From JAJFGI01 sp036397065 (GTDB lineage: Bacteria; Pseudomonadota; Alphaproteobacteria; Kiloniellales; J153), in contig DASWJP010000109.1 in NCBI GenBank assembly GCA_036397065.1, positions 62,001 through 126,000 of the forward strand: DNA of 64,000 nucleotides, written 5' to 3'. Shown piece after piece: positions 49,844-58,753 of this stretch (position 1 is the stretch's first letter; each line of letters opens with the position of its first letter). Below the pieces are notes generated by a model, which saw only the letters and a list, made by a program, of their open reading frames with translations, ran no database searches and was not told where the DNA came from. Position numbers and translations under genes: made by a program.

Positions 49844-51124
49844 ATGAACGCGGGGCCGATGAGCGCAACGACGGAGGCGGGAGGCGGACCCATCGCGAGC
49901 GCGGCCACGGCATCCGATATTCGCGGCCGGATCCGCAGGATCGAGCGGCGGCGGATGCTGCGCGATCTGGTCCTGATCCTGCCGCTGCTGGGCTTCATTC
50001 TCATCATTTTTGCCGTGCCGATCGTTCAGTTCATGTGGCGGGCGATCGATAACGACATCGTTCCCAGCCGATTGCCGCGCACCGTCGTTGCGTTGGCCGC
50101 GTGGTCGCCGCCGGGCCTGCCGCCAGAAGCGGTCTATGCCGCCTTGGCGGAAGACCTGCAAAGCTTGCCGCCGGACGGCACCGTGGCTGTCCTGGCCCGG
50201 CATCTAAATGCCACGCACTTGGGCTTCCGCAGCCTGATGATGAAGTCCGCGAACAATTTGCCGCCGCACCCCGAAGGCGCCTGGCAAGACACCTTGATCG
50301 ACATCGACAAACGCTGGCAGGAGGCGGATTTTTGGGCGGCCCTGAAGAACGAATCCGGCCGGATCACCCCATCCTATCTGCTCGCCGCCCTCGACTTGCG
50401 CTTGGATGATCATGGCGATATCGCCCGTGTCGAGCCGAACCGCCGGCTGTATCTGTCGCTGCTCGGCCGCACCTTCACGATCAGCCTGCAAGTGGCCCTG
50501 CTCTGTGCCTTGCTCGGCTATCCGGTTGCCTTCGTGCTCAATGCCCTGCCCCAGAACCGGGCCAACCTGCTGATGATCTGCGTCATGTTGCCGTTTTGGA
50601 CTTCGCTGCTGGTGAGGACCACGGCCTGGATCATCCTGCTGCAAGGCAATGGCCCGGTGAACAGCACACTGCAATGGCTGCACGTCATCGATCAGCCGCT
50701 GCAGCTAATCTTCAACCGGTTCGGCGTGCTGGTGGCGATGGTGCATGTGCTGCTGCCCTTTATGATCCTGCCGCTGTACAGCGTCATGAAGGGGATTCCG
50801 GCCACCCATTTCCGCGCCGCGCAATCGCTGGGCGCCACCAACCGGCTGGCGTTCCTGCGGATCTATCTGCCGCAGACCATGCCGGGCCTGGCCGCCGGCG
50901 CCCTGCTCGTCTTCATCATGGCGCTCGGCTACTACATCACGCCGGCCCTGGTCGGCGGGCCGGCGGACCAGATGTTGAGCTCGATGCTGGTCTATCACAT
51001 GAACGAGGTGGTCAACTGGGGCATGGCCTCGGCGCTGGGGGTGCTGCTGCTGGCCGCGACCCTTCTCTTGTTCATCGTGTTCGGCCGGTTGGTGGCCGCG
51101 GGCCAATTCCTGCGGAAGGGTTGA
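49844..51124 (+). CDS. ABC transporter permease, PotB-type with long periplasmic insertion
   Basis: A 426-residue inner-membrane subunit. After an N-terminal helix (about 42-66) comes an unusually long soluble segment of roughly 130 residues before the MetI-like core (helices from about 210 on). The EAA-type loop reads FRAAQSLGATNRLAFLRIYLP near residue 325. The insertion, absent from typical 290-residue PotB, recurs in some alphaproteobacterial polyamine-type importers. The start at 49844 or 49859 cannot be decided. It is followed at one base by the second permease. Confidence 0.9.
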   Translation: MNAGPMSATTEAGGGPIASAATASDIRGRIRRIERRRMLRDLVLILPLLGFILIIFAVPIVQFMWRAIDNDIVPSRLPRTVVALAAWSPPGLPPEAVYAALAEDLQSLPPDGTVAVLARHLNATHLGFRSLMMKSANNLPPHPEGAWQDTLIDIDKRWQEADFWAALKNESGRITPSYLLAALDLRLDDHGDIARVEPNRRLYLSLLGRTFTISLQVALLCALLGYPVAFVLNALPQNRANLLMICVMLPFWTSLLVRTTAWIILLQGNGPVNSTLQWLHVIDQPLQLIFNRFGVLVAMVHVLLPFMILPLYSVMKGIPATHFRAAQSLGATNRLAFLRIYLPQTMPGLAAGALLVFIMALGYYITPALVGGPADQMLSSMLVYHMNEVVNWGMASALGVLLLAATLLLFIVFGRLVAAGQFLRKG

Positions 51125-51125
51125 C

Positions 51126-51953
51126 ATGGCACTTCCGCCCCATACCTCGATCGAGGACCGCTTCTGGCATTACGGCGCTAGGGCGCTGTGCTACTTCGTG
51201 CTGCTGTTCCTGATCCTGCCGATTCTGATCATCATCCCCATCTCGTTCAGCTCGGGAAACCTGCTCGCCTTTCCCATGCCGGGGTTCTCCCTGCGCTGGT
51301 ATGAAACCATCACCAGCAGCCCCGCCTGGCTGGATGCGGCCAAGAACAGCCTGATCATCGGGAGCGCTTCCACGGCGATTGCCATGTGTCTGGGCACCAT
51401 GGCGGCGATCGGCCTTTCCCGCGCCCGATTCCGCTTCAAGACCGTGCTGATCGGATTTGTGGTGTCACCGATCCTGATCCCGATCGTCATCACCGGCGTC
51501 GGCACGTATTTCTTCTTCGTCAAGATCGGCTTGGTCGGAACGTATCCGGGCCTGATCCTGGCCCATGCGGTCCTGTCGGTGCCCTTCGTCGTGATAACGG
51601 TAATGGCAACCCTGGACGGGTTCGATACCAATTTGACGCGCGCCGCCGCCGGACTGGGCGCGCCGCCGCTGACCGCATTCCGGCGGGTCATGCTGCCGCT
51701 CATCTTTCCCGGCGTGGCCTCCGGCGGATTGTTCGCCTTCGCCACCTCGTTCGACGAGATCGTGGTGACCTACTTCATTGCCGCCCCCGGACAGCGCACG
51801 GTGCCCCGGCAGATCTTCAGCGGCGTCCGGGAATATGTCAGCCCCGGCATCGCCGCGGCGGCGACCTTGCTGATCATCCTGTCGGCCTTGCTGCTGACCA
51901 CCGTCGAGCTGTTGCGCCGCCGGTCTCAGCGGTTGCGTTTCGGCCAGCGCTAG
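51126..51953 (+). CDS. ABC transporter permease, PotC-type
   Basis: A 275-residue inner-membrane subunit with six hydrophobic helices. ISFSSGNLLAFPMPGFSLRWYETI follows the first helix, as in PotC, and the ATPase-contact loop reads RAAAGLGAPPLTAFRRVMLPL near residue 170. It starts one base after the preceding permease stop. It converges with xsc 21 bases downstream. With the ATPase at 41852 and the binding protein at 46435 it completes an importer. Confidence 0.92.
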   Translation: MALPPHTSIEDRFWHYGARALCYFVLLFLILPILIIIPISFSSGNLLAFPMPGFSLRWYETITSSPAWLDAAKNSLIIGSASTAIAMCLGTMAAIGLSRARFRFKTVLIGFVVSPILIPIVITGVGTYFFFVKIGLVGTYPGLILAHAVLSVPFVVITVMATLDGFDTNLTRAAAGLGAPPLTAFRRVMLPLIFPGVASGGLFAFATSFDEIVVTYFIAAPGQRTVPRQIFSGVREYVSPGIAAAATLLIILSALLLTTVELLRRRSQRLRFGQR

Positions 51954-51973
51954 TCAGGCCGTCTGCCGGAGGC

Positions 51974-53752
51974 TCAGGCGATCTGTTGAGGGCGCATGTC
52001 CTCCTTGCGGATCCCGGCAACGACCACGGGCGTCTTCATGGCATCGCGGCGGAAGGGCTCGCCCAGCTCCTGGTTGAGGATAACCTCGATAAAGGTGGTC
52101 ACCTTCTTCGCCATCTGCGCCTCGACCGCCGCCGCCAGGGCCGCGGTCAGCTCGGCCATGGTCCGGACCTGCACCCCCTTCAGCCCGCACCCCTCGGCCA
52201 CCTGCGCGTACTGGACATCGAGGTTCAGCTCAGTACCGATGAAATTGTCATTGTACCAGATCGTGGTGTTGCGCTTCTCGGCGCCCCACTGATAGTTGCG
52301 GAAGATGATCATGGTGATCGCCGGCCACCCGTCGCGGCCGCACGAGGTCATCTCGTTCATCGAGATGCCGAAGGCGCCGTCGCCGGAAAAGCCGATCACC
52401 GGCACGTCCGGGCAGCCGATCTTGGCCCCGAGAATGGACGGAAGGCCGTAGCCGCAGGGGCCGAACAGGCCGGGGGCCAGGTATTTCCGGCCCTGCTCGA
52501 ACGTCGGGTAGGCATTGCCGATGGCGCAGTTGTTGCCGATGTCGGACGAAATAATCGCGTCCTTGGGCATCGCCGCCTGGATGGCCCGCCAGGCCATGCG
52601 CGGCGACATGCGTTCCGGCTCGCGCTTGCGCGCCCGTTCGTTCCAGGTGGTGCCCGGATCGTCCTCCTCGTGATCCATTGAGGACAGGGTCTGGAGCCAG
52701 CGCGACTTGGTCACGGCGATCAGATCCCGGCGCGCCTTGCGGTCCGCGCCGCCGGCCGAGCTGGAAAGCTGTTCCAGAATCTGCATGGCCACCGCCTTGG
52801 CGTCGCCCTGAATACCGACGGTCACCTTCTTGGCCAGCCCGATCCGGTCGGCATTGATATCGACCTGGATGATCTTGGCGGTCTTCGGCCAATAGTCGAT
52901 GCCGTAACCGGGCAGGGTCGAAAATGGATTGAGCCGGGTGCCCAAGGCCAAAACCACATCGGCCATGGCGATCAGCTCCATCGCCGCCTTTGAGCCGTTA
53001 TAGCCGAGCGGGCCGGCCGCCAGAGGATGCGAGCCGGGAAAGGCGTCATTATGCTGATAGCCGCAGCAGACCGGCGCATCGAGCCGTTCGGCCAAGGCCT
53101 TAGAGGCTTCGATGGCGCCACCGAGGACCACCCCGGCGCCGTTCAGAATCACCGGGAATTTCGCCACCGACAGCAGCCGCGCCGCTTCGGCGATGGCCGC
53201 GCGGCCGCCGGCGGGGCGCTCGATGCGCACGATCTGCGGCAATTCGATGTCGATCACCTGAGTCCAATAGTCGCGCGGCACGTTGATCTGCGCCGGGGCG
53301 CAGCCGCGCCAAGCCTTCTCGATCACCCGGTTGAGGACTTCGGCGATGCGCGAGGGATCGCGCACCTCTTCCTGATAGCAGACCATGTCCTTGAAGACGG
53401 CCATCTGCTCGATTTCCTGGAAGCCGCCCTGGCCGATGGTCTTGTTGGCGGCCTGCGGTGTGACCAGCAGCATCGGCGAGTGGTTCCAATAGGCGGTCTT
53501 GATCGGGGTGACGAAGTTGGTGATGCCCGGCCCGTTCTGGGCGATCGCCATGCTCATCTTGCCGGTGGCCCGGGTATACCCGTCGGCGATCATGCCGGCG
53601 CTGGTTTCATGGGCGCAATCCCAGAAGGTGATCCCGGCCGCGGGAAAAAGATCCGAGATCGGCATCATCGCCGATCCGATGATGCCAAAGGCGTGCTGGA
53701 TGCCGTGCATCTGCAGAACCTTCACGAAGGCTTCTTCGGTGGTCATTTTCAT
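51974..53752 (-). CDS. xsc: Sulfoacetaldehyde acetyltransferase
   Basis: A 592-residue thiamine-diphosphate enzyme converting sulfoacetaldehyde and phosphate to acetyl phosphate and sulfite. The N-terminus (TTEEAFVKVLQMHGI, GIIGSAMMPISDLFP, HETSAGMIADGYTRATGKMS) is diagnostic of Xsc rather than acetolactate synthase. The ThDP-binding motif is GDGAFGISMNEMTS near 455-470. It stands alone, with no adjacent pta, sulfite exporter, taurine or isethionate gene. It is divergent from an IclR regulator across about 200 bases. Acetyl phosphate could be used by the AckA encoded at 4150 (inference). Confidence 0.95.
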   Translation of the reverse strand: MKMTTEEAFVKVLQMHGIQHAFGIIGSAMMPISDLFPAAGITFWDCAHETSAGMIADGYTRATGKMSMAIAQNGPGITNFVTPIKTAYWNHSPMLLVTPQAANKTIGQGGFQEIEQMAVFKDMVCYQEEVRDPSRIAEVLNRVIEKAWRGCAPAQINVPRDYWTQVIDIELPQIVRIERPAGGRAAIAEAARLLSVAKFPVILNGAGVVLGGAIEASKALAERLDAPVCCGYQHNDAFPGSHPLAAGPLGYNGSKAAMELIAMADVVLALGTRLNPFSTLPGYGIDYWPKTAKIIQVDINADRIGLAKKVTVGIQGDAKAVAMQILEQLSSSAGGADRKARRDLIAVTKSRWLQTLSSMDHEEDDPGTTWNERARKREPERMSPRMAWRAIQAAMPKDAIISSDIGNNCAIGNAYPTFEQGRKYLAPGLFGPCGYGLPSILGAKIGCPDVPVIGFSGDGAFGISMNEMTSCGRDGWPAITMIIFRNYQWGAEKRNTTIWYNDNFIGTELNLDVQYAQVAEGCGLKGVQVRTMAELTAALAAAVEAQMAKKVTTFIEVILNQELGEPFRRDAMKTPVVVAGIRKEDMRPQQIA

Positions 53753-53858
53753 CTGTGAAACCCCTTTTCGTTAGGCACGACCCTGCCGCGGTCCGGGCAC
53801 GGGCGCGGCCTGGCCTGTTTTTTTCCGGCTTGCCAATTTCAGCATAATATGCGGTTAT

Positions 53859-53875
53859 TGAGACAACAAGTCTCA
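53859..53875. promoter_or_regulatory. Inverted repeat between xsc and the IclR gene
   Basis: TGAGAC (53859-53864) and GTCTCA (53870-53875) are perfect six-base arms around AACAA, in the AT-rich part of the divergent promoter region. It may be an operator of the adjacent IclR-type regulator. Confidence 0.5.
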
Positions 53876-53951
53876 TTTTTATGATACCCCTTATTTGGGC
53901 GATTAGGCGGTCCTGTGACCCGATCGGAAAGGCTGAGGCGGAGGCTTCTCG

Positions 53952-54728
53952 GTGCCTAGCGTAGCGCCAGAGCAGACGACCGATACGATCCCGACGAACC
54001 TGCGCCTGCTTCTGGTGCTGGAGGAGATTGCCCGGGTCGGCCGTCCGGTGACGCCGACGGATGCCAATGCATTGATTGGCTTGCCCAAACCCACCATCCA
54101 CCGCTTGTTTGCGACCCTCGAGGCCGAGGGGTTCCTGCAGCGCGATCTGGATGGGCGCTCCTACGCGGCCGGCCAGCGGCTACGACAACTGGCGACGAAC
54201 GTGCTCTCCTCCCTGAGTGTCCGCACCGCGCGCCTTGCCGTTCTCAACGCCTTGGCGGCGGAGATCGGCGAAACCTGCAACGTGGCCGTCCCGGACCGCG
54301 ATGCGATGCTGTATCTCGAACGGGTCGAAACCAAGTGGCCTCTGCGCATTCAACTGCCGGTCGGCAGTCACGTGCCGTTCTATTGCACCGCCAGCGGCAA
54401 GATGTACCTCTCGACGTTGAATGGGGCGCATCTGCAAAGCTACCTCGGGGCCGCACCGCGTGCAGCGCGGACAGCGAAGACCATCACCGACACATCGCGG
54501 CTGCGCGAAGAGATCGACCACACCCAAGAGCGGGGCTATGCGCAGGATGACGAGGAGTTCATGGATGGCATGATCGCCCTGGCCGTGCCGATCCATGACG
54601 ATCAGGGACGGATGCTCTCAACACTCTCCTTCCATGCGCCGACACAGCGATTGACCTTGGAGCAGGCCCGAGCGCATCTGCCCCGGCTGCGCCAGGCCGC
54701 CGGCGAGATGACGCGGCTGTTGCGGTGA
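53952..54728 (+). CDS. IclR-family transcriptional regulator
   Basis: A 258-residue regulator. The N-terminal winged helix (about 15-75) reads ALIGLPKPTIHRLFATLEAEGFLQRD, and a C-terminal IclR effector domain follows (about 85-255; GETCNVAVPDRDAMLYLERVE, VPFYCTASGKMYLS, GYAQDDEEFMDGMIALAVPI). It is read from GTG at 53952. It is divergent from xsc and so probably controls sulfoacetaldehyde use; the effector is unknown. Confidence 0.92.
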   Translation: MPSVAPEQTTDTIPTNLRLLLVLEEIARVGRPVTPTDANALIGLPKPTIHRLFATLEAEGFLQRDLDGRSYAAGQRLRQLATNVLSSLSVRTARLAVLNALAAEIGETCNVAVPDRDAMLYLERVETKWPLRIQLPVGSHVPFYCTASGKMYLSTLNGAHLQSYLGAAPRAARTAKTITDTSRLREEIDHTQERGYAQDDEEFMDGMIALAVPIHDDQGRMLSTLSFHAPTQRLTLEQARAHLPRLRQAAGEMTRLLR

Positions 54729-54740
54729 CGGCCGGGTCGG

Positions 54741-54758
54741 AGCAAACCGATTTGCTCT
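54741..54758. terminator. Hairpin between IclR and asparaginase-like genes
   Basis: Perfect seven-base arms GAGCAAA (54741-54747) and TTTGCTC (54752-54758) with loop CCGA lie between two convergent genes, so it is a likely bidirectional terminator. Confidence 0.55.
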
Positions 54759-54815
54759 GATCGTGCCCGCCAGCAGAAGTACAAATGGGCGGCGCCGCGC
54801 GGAGTCGGATATGGA

Positions 54816-55802
54816 TCAAAGCGCGTGCTGGTTGAAAGCCTCGAGAATGCGGCCGCCGGACAGGCCGGTACTCAGCAGCACCATCAAGAGCAGGCGCGCC
54901 TTGGCGCCCTTGAGATCGCCGGCGAAGATGACCCCGGCGTCCTCCAACTCGCGCCCGCCGCCGCCGGTGCCATAGATCGGCTTGACCCGGCCCTCGGGGC
55001 AGCGCGAGGTGACGACGACCGGGATGCCGCGCTTGATCGCCGCGGCGATCCGGGGCGTGAACGACGCCACCACATTTCCGCGCCCGAAACCCTCGATCAC
55101 CAGGCCGTCCACCTTGGCCTCGATGGCCGCGTCGAGCAGCAGGGAGTCGCTGTCCATGACCAGGCGAATGAGTGGCACCCGGGCGCGGAGATCGGTGAGC
55201 GTATGGCATGGCCGCGGCGGCATCCGTCGATACACCGTCACCCTGCCCTCGTCCACCGCCCCAAGGGCGCCGTGGCCGAGGCTGGTGAAGCTTTCCAGCG
55301 CGCTTGCATGCAGCTTGGTCACGTCGCGCGCGGCATGGATCTGCCCGTTGAAGCAGACGGTCACCCCCTGGCCGGCCATCGCCGGCGCGCCCGCGGCATC
55401 GATCGCATCGGCCAGGTTGCGCGGCCCGTCCGATTGCGGATGATCGGCCGGCAACTGCGCACCGGTCAGGACCACCGGCTTGCCCACATCCAGGATCAGG
55501 TCGAGGAGATAGGCGTTCTCCTCCAACGTGTCGGTGCCTTGAGTCACCACGGCGCCGAGCACGCCGGCGGCGGCCAGGCGCTCGCGCAGGCGCGCGGCGA
55601 GCACCAGGCTTTGCGCGCAGCTCATGTTGAAGCTGTGCACCTGCAGGACGTTCTCCAACGCGATCTCGATGTCCGGCGGACGCCGGGGCAGGGCCGCGAG
55701 CAGCGATTCCCCATCCGCGGCCGCCTTGTGGCGCTTGGTCACAGGATCGTAGAGCGAGGCAATGGTGCCGCCGGTGGTCAGGACCGCAACCCGTCCGCGC
55801 AT
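54816..55802 (-). CDS. Asparaginase-family protein
   Basis: A 328-residue type I/II asparaginase fold. LTTGGTIASLYD near residue 8 holds the nucleophilic Thr, VVTQGTDTLEE near 83 the second Thr-Asp pair (usual form HGTDT) and VVLTGAQLPADHPQSDGPRNL the conserved Ser-Asp-Gly. There is no signal peptide, so it is cytoplasmic. GAGGGCGAA precedes the ATG at 55802. It lies 31 bases after the hydantoinase gene, so it may hydrolyse an amide released by that pathway rather than asparagine; the specificity is unknown. Confidence 0.88.
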   Translation of the reverse strand: MRGRVAVLTTGGTIASLYDPVTKRHKAAADGESLLAALPRRPPDIEIALENVLQVHSFNMSCAQSLVLAARLRERLAAAGVLGAVVTQGTDTLEENAYLLDLILDVGKPVVLTGAQLPADHPQSDGPRNLADAIDAAGAPAMAGQGVTVCFNGQIHAARDVTKLHASALESFTSLGHGALGAVDEGRVTVYRRMPPRPCHTLTDLRARVPLIRLVMDSDSLLLDAAIEAKVDGLVIEGFGRGNVVASFTPRIAAAIKRGIPVVVTSRCPEGRVKPIYGTGGGGRELEDAGVIFAGDLKGAKARLLLMVLLSTGLSGGRILEAFNQHAL

Positions 55803-55833
55803 TTCGCCCTCCGTCACATAACCGCTCGCGGCG

Positions 55834-57243
55834 TCAGATCTTGCCGCATTCGCCGCGCTTGACGAACTGACCCATGCCTTCCTTGCCAAGCCATTCCCGG
55901 CCATCGACGATCAGCCGGCCGCGGCTGAACACCTTGCGGATCCGGCCGGTCACGGAGCGGCCCTCGAACAGGCTGTAGTCGATCCGGCTGTGGTGTTCGG
56001 CGGCGCGGATGGACCAGGTCTCCTCCGGATCGAACAGCACGATATCGGCATCGGAGCCGACCGCTATCGTGCCCTTCTTCGGGAACAGGCCGAACAGCTT
56101 GGCCGGCGCGGCCGCGACCAGCTCGACGAAGCGATTGAGCGACATGCCGTGGTTGCGCACGCCGCCGTCGTAGATGAGCGGCAGGCGCGTCTCCAGGCCC
56201 GGCGCGCCGTTGGGGATCTTGGCGAAGTTGTCCTTGCCCTGCTGCTTGGAGAACTTCATGCCCAGCGGCTGCTCCTTGAAGCAGAACGGGCAGTGGTCGG
56301 TCGAGATCACCTGCAGATCGTCGGTGCGCAGGCCGCGCCACAGCGCCGCCTGATGGGTATGCGTGCGCAAGGGTGGGGTCATGACGAACTGGGCGCCGTC
56401 GAAGCCCGGCCGGTCGTATTCCTCGTCGGTCAGGAACAGATAGTGCGGGCAGGTTTCGGCGTGGACCATGATGTCGCGGTCGCGCGCCTCGGTCACCGCC
56501 GCCAGGGCCTCGGCCGCCGAGAGATGGACGATATAAAGCGGCGATTGGGCCAGTTCCGCCAGGCGGATGGCCCGGTGGGTCGCCTCGCCCTCCATCGAGG
56601 TGGGCCGGGTCAGGCTGTGATACTTGGGGGCGGTGCGCCCGGCGGCCACGGCCTCCTCGACCAGAACCTGGATGACACCGCCGTTCTCGGCATGGACGCA
56701 GGTCATGGCGCCATGCGCGCCGGCCACGCGCATGGCCCGGAAGAGATCCCCATCGTCGAGCATGAGCACGCCCGGATAGGCCATGAACAGCTTGAAGCTC
56801 GACACCCCCTCGCGCTTGATCAGGGTTTCCATGTCGGCCAGGGATTGCCGGTTGATATCGAGCATGATCATGTGGGCGCTGACGTCGACGGCGGCGCTGG
56901 CCGCCCGCGTGTGCCATTCCTCCAGGCCGGTCAGCGGGCTTTCGCCCCGGGTCTGATTGCAGAAATCGACCACCGTCGTGGTGCCGCCGAAGGCCGCCGC
57001 CATGGTGCCGGTGCCGAAGGTATCGGCCGTGCGCGCCACGCCGAATTCCCAATCCAGGTGGGTATGCACATCGACGCCGCCGGGAATCACCAGCAGGCCG
57101 TTTGCTTCGTGCACCGTCACATCGCCGCCGGCCGCGATGTCCACGCCGATGGTGTGAACCCGGCCGTCCTGAATCAGGATATCGGCCTTGTAGTCGTCGA
57201 CCGCGGTGACGATCCGCCCGTTCTTGATCAAAACCGTTGCCAT
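55834..57243 (-). CDS. hydA: Dihydropyrimidinase / D-hydantoinase
   Basis: A 469-residue binuclear-Zn cyclic amidohydrolase opening dihydropyrimidines or 5-substituted hydantoins. Metal ligands are visible in VDVHTHLD, the carboxylated Lys is K151 in SSFKLFMAYPG, then His in YIVHLSAAEAL and Asp in ISTDHCPF. GGAGGAGGCG precedes the ATG at 57243. It sits between the asparaginase-like and CobW genes, without a carbamoylase or dihydropyrimidine dehydrogenase nearby. Hydantoinase and dihydropyrimidinase cannot be told apart from sequence. Confidence 0.93.
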   Translation of the reverse strand: MATVLIKNGRIVTAVDDYKADILIQDGRVHTIGVDIAAGGDVTVHEANGLLVIPGGVDVHTHLDWEFGVARTADTFGTGTMAAAFGGTTTVVDFCNQTRGESPLTGLEEWHTRAASAAVDVSAHMIMLDINRQSLADMETLIKREGVSSFKLFMAYPGVLMLDDGDLFRAMRVAGAHGAMTCVHAENGGVIQVLVEEAVAAGRTAPKYHSLTRPTSMEGEATHRAIRLAELAQSPLYIVHLSAAEALAAVTEARDRDIMVHAETCPHYLFLTDEEYDRPGFDGAQFVMTPPLRTHTHQAALWRGLRTDDLQVISTDHCPFCFKEQPLGMKFSKQQGKDNFAKIPNGAPGLETRLPLIYDGGVRNHGMSLNRFVELVAAAPAKLFGLFPKKGTIAVGSDADIVLFDPEETWSIRAAEHHSRIDYSLFEGRSVTGRIRKVFSRGRLIVDGREWLGKEGMGQFVKRGECGKI

Positions 57244-57284
57244 AATCGCCTCCTCCTTCGATCTGCGCGCCGCCTTCGCCGGGA

Positions 57285-58349
57285 TCAGGCGGCCTTGCTG
57301 CCGGCCGCCGCCAGACCGTTGAACGCGGCGAGCGAACGCTCGATCGTCGCCCGGTCCAGATCGCGCACGATGAACACGATCCGCGAGCGCCGATCGCCCT
57401 CCGGCCAATGGTCGAGATGGACCGGCGGATGAATCAGGTGTTGCACGCCGTGGATCACCACCGGCGCCGGCGCATCGAGCACGTTGAGAATACCCTTCAC
57501 GCGCAGCACGTTTTCGCCATGCCGGTTGAGCAGCATGGTCAGCCAGATGCCGAAGGCGGTCCAATCGAGCGGCCGGTCGTGGGTCACGCAAAAGGCATGG
57601 ATGCGCGCGCTGTGCCGGTTGACGTCGTGACCGCGATGGGTGTGTCCGGCCTCAGCCGACGGATCGGCCAGGGCATCGGCCCCCGAGAGCCAACGGCGCA
57701 CCTCTTCGCTCTTGCGCGCCGGATCGTACAGGTCGGCCGCGAGCAAATCCTCCGGATCGAAATCTCCGGCGGCGATCTCGACCAAGGGGGCCGAAGGGTT
57801 GAGCCGGCAGAGGCGCGCCTTAATCGCTGCCGTCTGTTCGGCATCGCAGATATCCGTCTTGGTCAGCGCGAGGCGGTCGGCGACCAGAACCTGTTTCACG
57901 GATTCCGAATTCTGCTCCAGGTGCAGCGGGCCGTTGACCGCATCCACGGTGGCGATGGTGTTGCCCAGGCGGAAATGGTGACGGATAACCGGATCCGCCA
58001 TGAAGGTGAAGACGATCGGCGCCGGATCGGCAAGGCCCGTGGTCTCGACCACGAGGCGGTCGAAGGCCGGAATGACCCCCGATTCGCGCCGGGAGAACAG
58101 GTCGCGCACCGCGGTGACCATGTCGCTGCGGATGGTGCAGCAGACGCAGCCGCTTTGCAGGACGACCGTCTCCTCGTCCAGGCGTTCGAGCAGCAGGTGG
58201 TCGAGGCCGACCTCGCCGAACTCGTTGATCAGGACCGCCGTGTTGGCAAGGCGCGGCGAGGCGAGCAGACGGCGCAGCAGCGTCGTCTTGCCGCTGCCCA
58301 GAAAGCCGGTGATGATGTTGACCGGAATCTTGCTGTCGCCGCTGGTCAT
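57285..58349 (-). CDS. CobW-family GTPase (metal chaperone)
   Basis: A 354-residue G3E GTPase. Walker A GFLGSGKTT lies at about residues 15-23, the metal-binding CxCC is C68-V-C70-C71, and LTKTD is the G4 element. A His-rich loop (AGHTHRGHDVNRH near 230) and the CobW C-terminal domain follow. Zn-type family members deliver metal to client enzymes. Its place beside the Zn-dependent hydantoinase suggests that enzyme is the client (inference). Confidence 0.92.
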   Translation of the reverse strand: MTSGDSKIPVNIITGFLGSGKTTLLRRLLASPRLANTAVLINEFGEVGLDHLLLERLDEETVVLQSGCVCCTIRSDMVTAVRDLFSRRESGVIPAFDRLVVETTGLADPAPIVFTFMADPVIRHHFRLGNTIATVDAVNGPLHLEQNSESVKQVLVADRLALTKTDICDAEQTAAIKARLCRLNPSAPLVEIAAGDFDPEDLLAADLYDPARKSEEVRRWLSGADALADPSAEAGHTHRGHDVNRHSARIHAFCVTHDRPLDWTAFGIWLTMLLNRHGENVLRVKGILNVLDAPAPVVIHGVQHLIHPPVHLDHWPEGDRRSRIVFIVRDLDRATIERSLAAFNGLAAAGSKAA

Positions 58350-58361
58350 GCCGCCGCCCGC

Positions 58362-58688
58362 CTAACCGGATTGGCTCATGGCCCCGATCACGTCCGGGTC
58401 CAAAGGATCGCACGGCCGCCCAGCCAGGGCCTCGGCCGCGGGCCACAGGGCCGCCAAGTGCGGCACGATTTGCTGGCGACCGGTGCGGTTGCGCAGGATA
58501 TAGGCGCTGCCCTGCCAATCGCTCAGCTTCAGGCCGTAGTGGGCCAGGATCTTGTTGCCGATCGCCACCCGGCGCAGGCGCTCCTGACGCCGGGTTCGCC
58601 CGGCACCGGTATCCCCGTATATCCGCGACGTGCCGGCGGCATCGGTCCAGTGATCCTCTGCCCCCAGGACGCCGCACAGTCCGCACAT
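58362..58688 (-). CDS. Hypothetical small CGLCG protein
   Basis: A 108-residue protein of unknown function, probably cytosolic. It opens MCGLCGVLGAEDHW, a Cys-x2-Cys with nearby His that could hold a metal. The mid part is basic and helical (RRQERLRRVAIGNKILAHYGLKLSDW). GCGGAGGTAGAAC precedes the ATG, so it is surely translated. It lies 12 bases before the CobW gene. A link to metal delivery or to the hydrolases is possible. Confidence 0.75.
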   Translation of the reverse strand: MCGLCGVLGAEDHWTDAAGTSRIYGDTGAGRTRRQERLRRVAIGNKILAHYGLKLSDWQGSAYILRNRTGRQQIVPHLAALWPAAEALAGRPCDPLDPDVIGAMSQSG

Positions 58689-58753
58689 GTTCTACCTCCG
58701 CCGCCCTCACTCGCCGCCGCCCGCGGCCGCGCCGCCGGCGTGGCAACGGTGAT

